Source of the DNA: Alphaproteobacteria bacterium
Lineage (GTDB): Bacteria > Pseudomonadota > Alphaproteobacteria > CAAHEQ01 > UBA3637
Length of the DNA: 61,771 bases
Assembly: GCA_017647405.1 (NCBI GenBank)
Contig: JAGCKR010000022.1
Span: 1 to 61,771 of the forward strand
Reading direction: 5' to 3'
This document shows positions 1 through 8,242 of the stretch, one piece after another. The notes under the pieces are model-generated. The model did no database searches. It worked only from the letters and a program-made list of their open reading frames with translations, and was not told where the DNA came from. The position numbers were made by a program, and so were the translations under genes. Position 1 is the first letter of the stretch, and every line of letters begins with the position of its first letter.

Positions 1-160
1 CCCTACAAAAACTTACCAATATTATATATTCCTATACACTATCTCGTCTTTATAGTCATGCACTTGACGCTCGTCTTCTTCGTTTAGAACAACCGTCCGT
101 GCATCTGTTCTTCTCTCTTATTCACACTGTTTTCAACATCTCATCTCCATCAGGAGCGTG
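1..160 (+). other. Unassigned left edge with an open frame entering the window
   Basis: The first 160 bases are less AT-rich than what follows. The plus-strand frame starting at base 3 is open from the edge and stops at a TGA at 158-160, giving about 52 residues. I recognise no family in this peptide, and the frame may be fortuitous. Bases 161-412 are very AT-rich and hold no convincing gene, apart from a possible 15-codon frame on the minus strand at 265-312. Confidence 0.25.
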
Positions 161-412
161 AATGGGAATATATCAGAACAAAAAACAAATGTCAACACCT
201 TTTTTAAACTTTTTTAATTATTTTTAACTCTTTTTTAATATTTATTGATTTTAAAGGATTTTTTTTAAATAAAAACATCAAAAACCTTCCTAAACCACTT
301 AAAAAAGCCCATTTTACCTCTCAAAAATGCAAAAAAAGGCCTTCTTTTCTCTTTTTTAGCCCATCTCCTTTATAAAAAAAACAGAGAATCGCTTAAACCG
401 ATTCGTTAAATA

Positions 413-440
413 TAAAAAAAAAGCCTCTTAGAGAGGCTTT
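413..440 (-). terminator. Intrinsic terminator of the F0 operon
   Basis: A perfect 9-bp stem (AAAGCCTCT, 420-428; AGAGGCTTT, 432-440) with a 3-nt loop is followed on the minus strand by a T-tract. It lies about 20 bp beyond the atpF stop codon and ends the F0 transcript. Confidence 0.85.
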
Positions 441-459
441 ATATAATATATCTAATATA

Positions 460-960
460 TCACTTTTTAACTGTTTGCTCTAATATAGAAAGAACATCGC
501 TAATAGCTTTATCCATATCCTTTGAACTTTGACGTATATTCTTTTCAGCTAAAAGAGATTTAGTTTTATCCATTACACTTGTCATCATCTCATTCGTTAA
601 ATCCCGTTTGGTGTTTTCTTCAATAGAAGCGATTCGAATTTGAACATCTTCTTTTTTACGGGCAATTTTTTTACTTAAACGAGAATCAGATTCTTTTTGA
701 AGTTCAAAAACCTCTCTTTTTCCCTCTTCAAGAATACTTTCCTTTTCCTGCTCAAAGTTTTTTGTATGATTTTCATATACAGAATAAAGCTCCTCAGCTT
801 CTTGCCGTAACTTTTTAGATTCATCAATTTCATTTTTTACAGAATCAGATTGAGCTTGAGCAAACAACTTAATTTTTGCCATCACAGGTCGCGCCAACAA
901 AACAACAACCAAACAAAATCCAAGACCAACCCAAAATTCAGGATTCGACAATTCGCTCAT
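460..960 (-). CDS. atpF: ATP synthase F0 subunit b
   Basis: Subunit b of the F0 sector, part of the peripheral stalk that holds F1 to the membrane. The protein has one N-terminal membrane segment (about residues 8-25) followed by a long charged helix rich in Lys and Glu, the usual b-subunit plan. I start it at the ATG at 958-960 (166 aa). That ATG has an AAGGAG Shine-Dalgarno 8 nt upstream and overlaps the upstream stop as ATGA. An in-frame TTG two codons earlier is less likely. It is the last gene of the F0 operon. The F1 genes are not in the window, which matches the usual alphaproteobacterial split of F0 and F1. Confidence 0.9.
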   Translation of the reverse strand: MSELSNPEFWVGLGFCLVVVLLARPVMAKIKLFAQAQSDSVKNEIDESKKLRQEAEELYSVYENHTKNFEQEKESILEEGKREVFELQKESDSRLSKKIARKKEDVQIRIASIEENTKRDLTNEMMTSVMDKTKSLLAEKNIRQSSKDMDKAISDVLSILEQTVKK

Positions 961-1418
961 GAACAAATCTCCTTGTTGGTAGGGTTATGCGCAAGTTTAT
1001 CAGCCAATCTTTCCGAAATCTGAACCGCCAAATTATCGGATTCTTTTTGAAATTTTTCACGAACAAGTTGCATCTGTTTTTCAGACTCATCAATCTGCAA
1101 ACGAAAAATTTCTTCATGTTCTGCTTCAACATGAACAGCAAATTTTTGCAAATCCTGATATGTTTCATTAATAATCTCTTCTTTTTCTTCACGTGCAGCC
1201 AATAAATGCGCATTATAATCATGCATCAACTTTTCAGCCTTTTGATTTACAACTTCTGCGATGCTTAAGTTTTCATCGATAATTTGTTTTCGTTCTGAAA
1301 AAATATCTAAAAGCATCGGAAAAATAAAATATCTTATTCCGAGAAACATAAAACCAAACGAGAGAAAAATCCAAAATATCTCGCCGATATACCAAGAAGT
1401 ATCAAATTGAGGAATCAT
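957..1418 (-). CDS. atpF': ATP synthase F0 subunit b'
   Basis: A second, diverged b-type stalk subunit. Alphaproteobacteria and photosynthetic bacteria use a b/b' heterodimer in place of the b homodimer. The 153-aa protein has one N-terminal membrane helix (about residues 13-33, ending near IRYFIFP) followed by an amphipathic, coiled-coil-like helix with many Glu and Lys. It sits 10 nt downstream of atpE and shares an ATGA stop/start overlap with atpF, so the two stalk subunits are probably translationally coupled. The b versus b' assignment rests on gene order and divergence. Confidence 0.88.
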   Translation of the reverse strand: MIPQFDTSWYIGEIFWIFLSFGFMFLGIRYFIFPMLLDIFSERKQIIDENLSIAEVVNQKAEKLMHDYNAHLLAAREEKEEIINETYQDLQKFAVHVEAEHEEIFRLQIDESEKQMQLVREKFQKESDNLAVQISERLADKLAHNPTNKEICS

Positions 1419-1428
1419 TTTATATCAA

Positions 1429-1674
1429 TTAAAGTAACATAAATGCCAAACCTAAAGCAAAAAGAGCGATACCTTCAACCATACCAGCACCAACCCATGC
1501 AAAAATTGAAACATCATTTTTGACATTTGGATTTCTGCTGATACATGAAATAATTGTTGTAAATACAGAAGCAACACCTTTGGCCGCTGCAATCATAACA
1601 AAACTCACTAAGCCAATTGAAAGATATTTCATACCTTCAGCAAATTGCAACATTAAATTTGTATCTGTTTCCAT
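1429..1674 (-). CDS. atpE: ATP synthase F0 subunit c
   Basis: The 81-aa proteolipid that forms the rotating c-ring. Two membrane helices flank a polar loop with the conserved Arg-Asn-Pro at residues 47-49. Glu67 in helix 2 is the ion-carrying carboxylate. It is followed by Gly, and helix 1 lacks the Gln expected of sodium-binding rings, so a proton-translocating enzyme is likely (inference from known c-subunit motifs). It lies between atpB and atpF' with short gaps. Confidence 0.93.
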   Translation of the reverse strand: METDTNLMLQFAEGMKYLSIGLVSFVMIAAAKGVASVFTTIISCISRNPNVKNDVSIFAWVGAGMVEGIALFALGLAFMLL

Positions 1675-1692
1675 TTTATTTCTCCTTTATAA

Positions 1693-2415
1693 TTAATGCG
1701 AATGGATCGCTTGACCTAAATAAACACTTGTCAGAATTGTAAAAATATATGCTTGTAAAAAAGCAACGAACAATTCAAACATAACTAAAATACATATAAC
1801 TCCAATAGGTAATACACCAAACAAACCAGATGAATAAACAAAACCCGCAACAATCTTTAACAGAATATGACCAACAAACATATTCATAACTAAACGCATA
1901 GTCAAACTAAAGGGTTTTGATAAAAATGAAATAATTTCAATTGGAACGATAATTGGCGCCAACACCAAAGGAACACCTGTTGGTAAAAACGTTCTAAACC
2001 ATTTCAATCCTTGGGTTTTAAGTCCGATAATTGCTGATAATAGCAAACCCAACAAAGCAAACGCACCAACTGGAGCTAATTGACTTGTAAAAGTGAAAGA
2101 GTAGGGGAATAAGCCCAATAAATTTCCCATTAAAACAAACATAAAGACACTAAAAATATATGGCAAATATTTTTCATATCCATGCCCAATTGCATCTGCG
2201 GCTGTTTTTTTAATAAAATGAAATAACCCTTCGATCACAGATTGCGCCATTCCGGGAACAAGTTCTTGTTTACGCACCAAAAACCACAAAAAAGAAATAC
2301 CTAAAATAACAGCCAAAACCATAAAAAGCGCCGCATTCGTAAAACTCACATCAAATCCTATCAGATCTAATGGGACATATCTTTTTACTTCAAATTGGTG
2401 CATCAAATGATTCAT
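1693..2415 (-). CDS. atpB: ATP synthase F0 subunit a
   Basis: The 240-aa membrane subunit that supplies the ion half-channels beside the c-ring. It has five to six hydrophobic segments. The essential arginine is Arg174 in the stretch SLTMRLVMNMF, facing the c-ring carboxylate. The motif GNLLGLFPYSF around residues 98-107 is also typical. The start ATG overlaps the atpI stop as ATGA (2412-2415), indicating coupled translation. Confidence 0.95.
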   Translation of the reverse strand: MNHLMHQFEVKRYVPLDLIGFDVSFTNAALFMVLAVILGISFLWFLVRKQELVPGMAQSVIEGLFHFIKKTAADAIGHGYEKYLPYIFSVFMFVLMGNLLGLFPYSFTFTSQLAPVGAFALLGLLLSAIIGLKTQGLKWFRTFLPTGVPLVLAPIIVPIEIISFLSKPFSLTMRLVMNMFVGHILLKIVAGFVYSSGLFGVLPIGVICILVMFELFVAFLQAYIFTILTSVYLGQAIHSH

Positions 2416-2699
2416 TTAGCTTTATTCCCTTTATCTAATGATATTGCATATTTGATAACAGACCAAATCCCCGCTATTCCACCTAATACTGATAATAAAA
2501 TTGTAAACTTGTCTCCCGTTTCTAACAGGTTATTTGAAATAACACCTAAAGACGTTCCAACCAAAATACACCCGAACAAATTAACAATAACCTCTGTCAC
2601 AACTTGATAACCATTATTTTCTTTCACAACTTCATCTTTTTTCCGATCATTACGGGCTTGTTTTATTTTCAGTGAGAGTGCTTCCGTTTCTTTTGTCAT
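2412..2699 (-). CDS. atpI: ATP synthase assembly protein AtpI/AtpZ
   Basis: A 95-aa protein with a charged N-terminus and two membrane helices (about residues 36-55 and 66-85), the AtpI/AtpZ layout. Members of this family sit at the head of F0 operons and help c-ring assembly or magnesium supply. It starts inside the stop codon of the upstream oxidoreductase gene (TAATG) and ends in an ATGA overlap with atpB. Confidence 0.85.
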   Translation of the reverse strand: MTKETEALSLKIKQARNDRKKDEVVKENNGYQVVTEVIVNLFGCILVGTSLGVISNNLLETGDKFTILLSVLGGIAGIWSVIKYAISLDKGNKAK

Positions 2700-3310
2700 T
2701 ATTCCCCCAATCTTCCCTTTAATTCATGCATAATAGCCTCTTTATCTGCCCCTTGAATCTTTTTTATTTCATCATTTTTGATAATAACAACACTTGGCAT
2801 TGCCTCAATATTATACAACCGAGATAAATTTAATTGTTGTTCCAAAATTGTTTGTTTTAACTCTTGATTTAACAAACAAATATCAACTTCTTCAGCAGTT
2901 AAACCACCAAGCATTGTTGCAAAACGAGTCAGCATAGCTCTCGGTTTCTTTGCATATACCCACACTTGTTGATTTTCAAACATTAAATCCATAAAATCCT
3001 CATACTTTTCAGGATTAATACATCTTGAAAGCATGGTACCGGTTAATCCTCTTGATTCACTTGGCATATCAACATAAATTAACTTGGATTTACCAGATTC
3101 AACATACTCCTTCTTAATTTCAGGCATTATATCTGAATGAAAAACAGAGCAATGAGGGCAGGTAAGGGATGAAAAAACATAAATAGTTGCCTCTTTATTT
3201 TCTTTTCCATAAACCCGCAAATCTGTAGGTTTAATATCTGCCGGCAAAGAACTCGCATAAGCCGTTGCGCAAAAAAAGAAAGATACAAGTAATAACAACC
3301 CTTTTTTCAT
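2699..3310 (-). CDS. Periplasmic DsbA-like thiol-disulfide oxidoreductase
   Basis: A 203-aa thioredoxin-fold protein with a signal peptide (MKKGLLLLVSFFFCATAYAS), hence periplasmic. The active site is Cys51-Pro-His-Cys54 after a strand ending FSSLT. A C-terminal segment with the cis-proline loop (AMPSV) follows an inserted helical region, the DsbA architecture. It may introduce or isomerise disulfides in exported proteins. It sits 2 nt from the Bax-inhibitor gene and overlaps atpI by 1 nt, so it may be co-transcribed with the F0 operon. Confidence 0.85.
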   Translation of the reverse strand: MKKGLLLLVSFFFCATAYASSLPADIKPTDLRVYGKENKEATIYVFSSLTCPHCSVFHSDIMPEIKKEYVESGKSKLIYVDMPSESRGLTGTMLSRCINPEKYEDFMDLMFENQQVWVYAKKPRAMLTRFATMLGGLTAEEVDICLLNQELKQTILEQQLNLSRLYNIEAMPSVVIIKNDEIKKIQGADKEAIMHELKGRLGE

Positions 3311-3312
3311 TT

Positions 3313-4032
3313 TTATTTTCTATCCCCCAACAAATTTAAAATTGCCATAAACATATTAATAAAGTTTAAATATAAAGAAAGAGCGCCCCGAATGGCAATA
3401 CTGTCTTGCAACTCTTCATCCATACCGGATTGATAGGATTGTTTTAATCTTTGAGTATCATAAGCAGTTAACCCTGCAAAAATAAACACACAAACAACAT
3501 TTAACACCAAAGTTAAAAAACTTGATTTAACAAATATTCCCACTATTGATGTTAAAATCAAACCCAACAAACCCATGTATAAAAAACGTCCCCATGCCGT
3601 TAAATCTCTATCAGTTGAACGACCATATAAACTTAATCCTAAAAAGGATCCAGCCGTCACTAAAAAAGCCTGACAAACACTTGCACTCGTGTAAAGCAAA
3701 AAAACATTTGCCAAAGAAACACCCACCAATGCAGCAAAACTCCAAAATATTACTTTTGTCTTCCCAATATTTTGAATTGCCGACTGAGAATTAATATAAA
3801 AAACCAAAAAAAGAGGTGATAAAATAGCAACCCAACCAATCCATGAATAAGTTAATCCATTTTGAGTTTGTGTATAAAATAAACTTAACAGCGGTTCCTT
3901 TGATGCCAAAAACGCAGTTAAACCCGAAAGACATAAGGCTTGAGCCATATATGAATAAATCTTATTAAAATAAACCCGAACACCTGTATTCGATCTTTCA
4001 ACAACACTAAATCCTTGAGAATTAAACTCCAT
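3313..4032 (-). CDS. Bax inhibitor-1 (YccA/YbhL) family membrane protein
   Basis: A 239-aa polytopic inner-membrane protein with about seven hydrophobic segments and a short polar N-terminus containing VRVYFNKIYSYMAQAL, typical of bacterial BI-1/YbhL proteins. Family members have been linked to calcium leak and to regulation of the FtsH protease; the role here is unknown. The conserved stretch AGLTAYDTQRLKQ precedes the last segment. It lies upstream of the DsbA-like gene with a 2-nt gap. About 170 bp and a terminator separate it from lpxC. Confidence 0.88.
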   Translation of the reverse strand: MEFNSQGFSVVERSNTGVRVYFNKIYSYMAQALCLSGLTAFLASKEPLLSLFYTQTQNGLTYSWIGWVAILSPLFLVFYINSQSAIQNIGKTKVIFWSFAALVGVSLANVFLLYTSASVCQAFLVTAGSFLGLSLYGRSTDRDLTAWGRFLYMGLLGLILTSIVGIFVKSSFLTLVLNVVCVFIFAGLTAYDTQRLKQSYQSGMDEELQDSIAIRGALSLYLNFINMFMAILNLLGDRK

Positions 4033-4150
4033 GTTTTATCCTTTCGTTTAATATTATGCCTATGTATACAAAATTTTCATTGAAAAAACAAGATATTTTT
4101 CATTGAATACCTTTTATTTGTTATTTTTCAATTAAAAACTCAAGACAATC

Positions 4151-4187
4151 AAAAAAATAAAAGGGCACTTAAAAAGCGCCCTTTTAT
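4151..4187 (-). terminator. Intrinsic terminator after lpxC
   Basis: An AAAAGGGC / GCCCTTTT stem followed on the minus strand by a T-rich tract, directly beyond the lpxC stop codon. It separates lpxC from the downstream Bax-inhibitor gene. Confidence 0.75.
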
Positions 4188-4204
4188 CCAATATTAATTC
4201 TTAG

Positions 4205-5152
4205 TTATGCGGAAACACGAAAACTTTTCAATGCCGCCTCTTCATAATCATCTAAATTAACAATTTCATAATTTGATTTATCACTCATTAATGCTTTGAG
4301 TAACATATTGGTATGCATGTGCCCAGACTTAACACCAGAAAAATGCCCAATAATCGGCATACCTAATTGATATAAATCACCAACAGCATCTAATGTTTTA
4401 TGAACAACAAATTCATTTTCACTACGCAAACCTTCTTTGTTTAAAACCTTATCACCCTCAACAACAACAGCGTTATCAAGCGAACCACCCTTTGCAAGTC
4501 CCATTGAGCGCAACATTTCAACTTCTTGTGCAAAACCAAATGTTCTGGCATATGCAATCGCGTCTTTAAAAGAGCGTTCTGATAAAATAATTGAATATTC
4601 TTGTCTACCAATAGCTTTTGACTGCTTAAAATCAATCATAAAATCAATGGATAAATCTTTTTCTGCTGGATACAAACAAACACTTGCACCCTTTCCATCA
4701 TCAAAAGAAACTTCTTTTAAAATCCTAATTGCTTTTAACGGAGCGTCTTGTTTAACAACACCAGCACATTCGATTAATGTAACAAAATCAGAAGCTGATC
4801 CATCCATGACTGGAACTTCAAAATTATCAACCTCAATTAAAATATTTGTGATTCCAAAACCACTTAATGCAGCCATCAAATGTTCAATTGTGCCAACAGT
4901 AACACCATCTTTATTGCCAACACATGTGCACATTCTTGTATCAACAACAGTGTTTTCCGAAACAGGGATCATATTATCTTTATCTGAAACATCCGTTCTT
5001 TTAAAAACAATACCATGTCCAATTGGAGCAGGGCGCAACACCATCCGAACCTTAACACCGCTATGTAACCCAACACCAACACATGGAATGGCATTTTGCA
5101 ATGTTTTTTCACAGTTTTTGTAATCCGTTAATGTTTTAATTTCTGCAATCAT
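4205..5152 (-). CDS. lpxC: UDP-3-O-acyl-N-acetylglucosamine deacetylase
   Basis: The zinc deacetylase that commits the cell to lipid A synthesis, so this organism makes lipopolysaccharide. The 315-aa protein shows the N-terminal glycine-rich loop (CVGVGLHSG), the zinc-site motif EHLMAALSGFGI, VPVMDGSA, and the C-terminal HKTLDAVGDL with zinc His and Asp. A later HMHTNM lies near the C-terminus. The ATG at 5150-5152 has a GAGGAG Shine-Dalgarno 7 nt upstream, and I prefer it to a TTG 11 codons earlier. It is divergent from an M23 peptidase gene. Confidence 0.95.
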   Translation of the reverse strand: MIAEIKTLTDYKNCEKTLQNAIPCVGVGLHSGVKVRMVLRPAPIGHGIVFKRTDVSDKDNMIPVSENTVVDTRMCTCVGNKDGVTVGTIEHLMAALSGFGITNILIEVDNFEVPVMDGSASDFVTLIECAGVVKQDAPLKAIRILKEVSFDDGKGASVCLYPAEKDLSIDFMIDFKQSKAIGRQEYSIILSERSFKDAIAYARTFGFAQEVEMLRSMGLAKGGSLDNAVVVEGDKVLNKEGLRSENEFVVHKTLDAVGDLYQLGMPIIGHFSGVKSGHMHTNMLLKALMSDKSNYEIVNLDDYEEAALKSFRVSA

Positions 5153-5338
5153 AAAAGATCTCCTCAAACTAAACTCGTTAGTCAAAGAATACTTTTTTAT
5201 ATTAAATTATGCAAATCAATGATTATTTCAAATTGTTACAAATAAACATATCATTAAATTGTTATTATTTTTCAGAATGTTATTTTATATTCATCTTTTG
5301 ACTTGACTTATATTTAAAAATAATTCAAACTCAAAAAT

Positions 5339-6811
5339 ATGAAAATATTACAAAAAATAAAAAAAGCGGCTAAACAATCAAAAGTTTTCAGATACCGCAC
5401 ATATAAAAAAATTAACGGGGTGGGACATCGGGCTTTAACTGACCGCATTTTTTTTGCAACAATGTTTTCATTACTTTTTGTGGGAGCATTAATTTTATTT
5501 TCCAATGAGGAAGATAAAGAGATCGTAAATGTCGCGCAAACAACAGAACAAGAAACACCTCAACCTACTGAACAAGAGGTGGTTCATTCTGATTTAGGTG
5601 ATGACCCTGTTATTGAAGAAATTCCGGAATTATCACTAGCTGATCTTGAAAAAAAAGTTATTTCAAAAGAGGCTGTTTTATCAACTTATGTGTTAAAAAG
5701 CGGTGAAACATTTTCAACATTTTTAACCAAATCAACTATTGATCAAGCTGAACATCCAAAAATTTTAGAAACAATTTCAACTCTTGTTAATTTAAATACG
5801 CTACCACAAGGAACTATTATTTTAAGTTTTGTTGACAACAATAAAAACTTTTTAGGACTTGCCATTCAATTAGCAAGCGATGAATTTGTAGCTATCATTA
5901 AAATGGATGATGGAAATTTAGTTCCCTTTACACATACCGGTCAAGTTTCAATTCAACAAGAAAGAATCAAAGGAAAAATTGAGCGAACATTTCAAGGTTC
6001 TGCACAAAAAGCAGGCGTTCCACAATCTATTATCACTCAAATCACAAACGCGCTTGATGGCGAATTTGATTTTCGATCCAACATGCGTAAAGGTGATACC
6101 TTTGACATTATCTATACAAAAAAAGTAACACCAAGCGGTATTGAACTAGATATTGACAAAGAACTTGTTTTTATCGGTCTTCAAAATGGAAAAAAGAAAA
6201 TTTACCGTTATTTATATAAAAATTCCAAAGGGGTTGCCGGATACTATAATCCATTAGGACAGCGAGGCGAGCAAACTGTTGCCCAAAGGCCTGTTAAAGC
6301 AATCCCCAGATTATCCTCTCCATATGGCTGGCGCCGTCATCCTGTTTTAATGTATCGCTTATTTCATAGCGGTGCTGATTTAGCCTGTCCTACTGGAACA
6401 CCCATTTACGCTGGCGCCGATGGAGTCATCACTCAAATCGGACGTAAAGGCGCCTATGGAAAATATATCAGAATTAAACATGCTGGCGGATTTGAAACAG
6501 CTTATGGGCATATGAATGGATTTAGAAAAGGTTTAAAACGCGGATCCAGAGTTAAACGTGGTGAGGTAATTGCCTATGTCGGAGCAACCGGAAGAGCCAC
6601 AGGTCCACACCTTCATTATGAAGTTTGGAAAAATGGAAAAACGCAAAACCCCTTACATAAGCATGTTATTGCCGGTTACCAATTAACAGGGTTTGAAATG
6701 GAACAATTCAAATTAATGGCTGAATCCATTCATCCAGATTATTTAGAACATCGATTTGGTAAAAATCCACCGATTCCACCCAAAAAACCTCATGAAAAAA
6801 CAAAGAATTAA
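5339..6811 (+). CDS. Membrane-anchored M23 murein endopeptidase (MepM-like)
   Basis: A 490-aa cell-wall hydrolase. It has a basic cytoplasmic N-terminus, one membrane anchor (about residues 40-58), an acidic linker, an OapA/LysM-like region around 95-170, and a C-terminal M23 (LytM) domain. The zinc ligands are visible in HSGADLACPTG and in GPHLHYEVW, with YGHM between them. An intact HxxxD and HxH site suggests an active enzyme that cuts peptidoglycan cross-links. No strong Shine-Dalgarno precedes the ATG. A strong terminator follows. Confidence 0.9.
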   Translation: MKILQKIKKAAKQSKVFRYRTYKKINGVGHRALTDRIFFATMFSLLFVGALILFSNEEDKEIVNVAQTTEQETPQPTEQEVVHSDLGDDPVIEEIPELSLADLEKKVISKEAVLSTYVLKSGETFSTFLTKSTIDQAEHPKILETISTLVNLNTLPQGTIILSFVDNNKNFLGLAIQLASDEFVAIIKMDDGNLVPFTHTGQVSIQQERIKGKIERTFQGSAQKAGVPQSIITQITNALDGEFDFRSNMRKGDTFDIIYTKKVTPSGIELDIDKELVFIGLQNGKKKIYRYLYKNSKGVAGYYNPLGQRGEQTVAQRPVKAIPRLSSPYGWRRHPVLMYRLFHSGADLACPTGTPIYAGADGVITQIGRKGAYGKYIRIKHAGGFETAYGHMNGFRKGLKRGSRVKRGEVIAYVGATGRATGPHLHYEVWKNGKTQNPLHKHVIAGYQLTGFEMEQFKLMAESIHPDYLEHRFGKNPPIPPKKPHEKTKN

Positions 6812-6838
6812 AAAAGCGAGTCAGCAGACTCGCTTTTT
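6811..6838 (+). terminator. Intrinsic terminator after the M23 peptidase
   Basis: A 12-bp stem (AAAAAGCGAGTC / GACTCGCTTTTT) with a 4-nt loop begins just after the stop codon and ends in a T-run. Confidence 0.9.
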
Positions 6839-6845
6839 TAATTTG

Positions 6846-6974
6846 TTAGAAACTAAACCTTAAACCAAAAGACCATTGAACCAGATTACTTAAATCCATT
6901 CCTTTACTGGTGTCAAAATCACCACAAACATTGTTGGATTCACTAGAAAGCATTTCCTTATTCAAATGTTTTTG
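6846..6974 (-). pseudogene. Remnant of an outer-membrane beta-barrel protein (C-terminus only)
   Basis: On the minus strand a 42-codon frame between an upstream TAG and a stop at 6846-6848 encodes a peptide ending LVQWSFGLRFSF. The alternating hydrophobic pattern and terminal Phe are the signature of the last beta-strand of an outer-membrane barrel, which BamA recognises. No start codon or upstream barrel is present, so this looks like the tail of a lost gene. Bases 6975-7270 are AT-rich, and I see no gene in them. Confidence 0.45.
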
Positions 6975-7274
6975 CTACACCCTTTCAAGGTGGAGCGGAT
7001 CAAGAACATTAAAAATGCTAATGTATAGATAAAAATTTCTGTTAGATCGTTCATATTTGAAGTAAAAGAGGATGGGTATAAAATTAGAATTAGCACTTTA
7101 ACTTATTTTTAATTTTAAATATTCATTTTCCAAAGCTCAACAACCTAAAACTAATATCGCCTCTCTTTTATCAAATAATTATATGTTATACGTACAACGT
7201 ATAATAAACTAAAAATTTTTTATAAGTATTCATTTTAAGAATAAATTTTTCATTATAAAAACATTATAGAACAC

Positions 7275-7312
7275 AAAAAAAGGTTTCGGACTTACATCCA
7301 AAACCTTTTTTT
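7275..7312 (-). terminator. Intrinsic terminator after the solute-binding protein gene
   Basis: A long stem (AAAAAAAGGTTT and GGA pairing with TCC and AAACCTTTTTTT, one mismatch) with a T-tract on the minus strand, just beyond the stop codon at 7331. Confidence 0.8.
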
Positions 7313-7330
7313 ACCGGACAATATATTATT

Positions 7331-8242
7331 TTAATATTCCAACCCTGGCTCATCTTTAAACTCAAGACCCCACCGATCAATATAATTAATAAAGTTTTTA
7401 CGATAAGTATTTTTATCTTCCCGTAATCGACGCAATTCACTTGCAAATTGTTTTTTTAACTGTTGACATTCAGTTACTGAAGAAAATGCAAAAAACAAAT
7501 TAGGATTAATCAATGCAAATGTTGAAAAATGAATTTTATCAAGCAATTTAAATCTTCTTGCTTCAGCTTCGGCAGAATAAAGACTTGAAAACATATAATC
7601 AACCTCACCACTCATCAACATTTGAAATGCTTTTTTTGATCCAGAAACCTGTTTCATCTGAACATTTTTAGGTAATTGTTGATAAATTATCGGATAAATC
7701 ATCTCTTCTTGCCGAACAACACCTTTTAATCCTACAAAATCAGCGAATGATTTAATTTCTTTTTCTTTTCCCTTAACAAAAATAGGAACAATAGGATTCT
7801 CCATAAAGCTTGGATATAATAAATTAATACCCACCCCTAAATTATGCTTATTAAAATAAACACCTGTAACAACATCGATTCGGCCACGTCTTAAATCCTT
7901 TAAAGCATCCTGATATGACTTATATCCCACATTTTGAACTTTCAAATCAAGATTTTTAGCCATTTGGGCGAAAAGATCATAAGCATATCCATTATTTATA
8001 TAAACCATTTTTTCTTTATCGTGCCGATGCTGTTCTTGTGTCACCCATCCAAATGGAGGATTCGTCACAAAACCTGCAACACGAATTGGGACGATATTCC
8101 CACAAGTAATTTTTTGCTTTTTTTTAACATTCATTTTTTTAACTTCTTCACCTTCTACATAACTTTTTGTTTTTTGAGCATAAGAATTAACACTCAAACA
8201 ACATAACACACCAATTAAAAGAAAAATGTTAAAAAACTTCAT
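7331..8242 (-). CDS. Periplasmic solute-binding protein (family 3-like)
   Basis: A 303-aa exported protein: signal peptide about residues 1-22 (ending NSYAQ), then a type-II periplasmic-binding fold of the amino-acid-binding kind. Cues are GYAYDLFAQMAKNLDLKVQNVG, DALKDLRRGRIDVVTGVY, and a later MLMSGEVDYMFSSLYSAEA. No ABC permease or ATPase gene is nearby. The start codon lies inside the 3' end of the histidine kinase gene (14-nt overlap), with a GGGAG Shine-Dalgarno within that gene. Kinase and binding protein are therefore co-expressed. A signalling rather than a transport role is an inference. Confidence 0.8.
   Translation of the reverse strand: MKFFNIFLLIGVLCCLSVNSYAQKTKSYVEGEEVKKMNVKKKQKITCGNIVPIRVAGFVTNPPFGWVTQEQHRHDKEKMVYINNGYAYDLFAQMAKNLDLKVQNVGYKSYQDALKDLRRGRIDVVTGVYFNKHNLGVGINLLYPSFMENPIVPIFVKGKEKEIKSFADFVGLKGVVRQEEMIYPIIYQQLPKNVQMKQVSGSKKAFQMLMSGEVDYMFSSLYSAEAEARRFKLLDKIHFSTFALINPNLFFAFSSVTECQQLKKQFASELRRLREDKNTYRKNFINYIDRWGLEFKDEPGLEY

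Noticed and set aside
4437-5123. Plus-strand frame of 228 codons antisense to lpxC
   Set aside because: A long shadow of a well-supported gene; the peptide has no recognisable domain and lpxC motifs are intact on the other strand.
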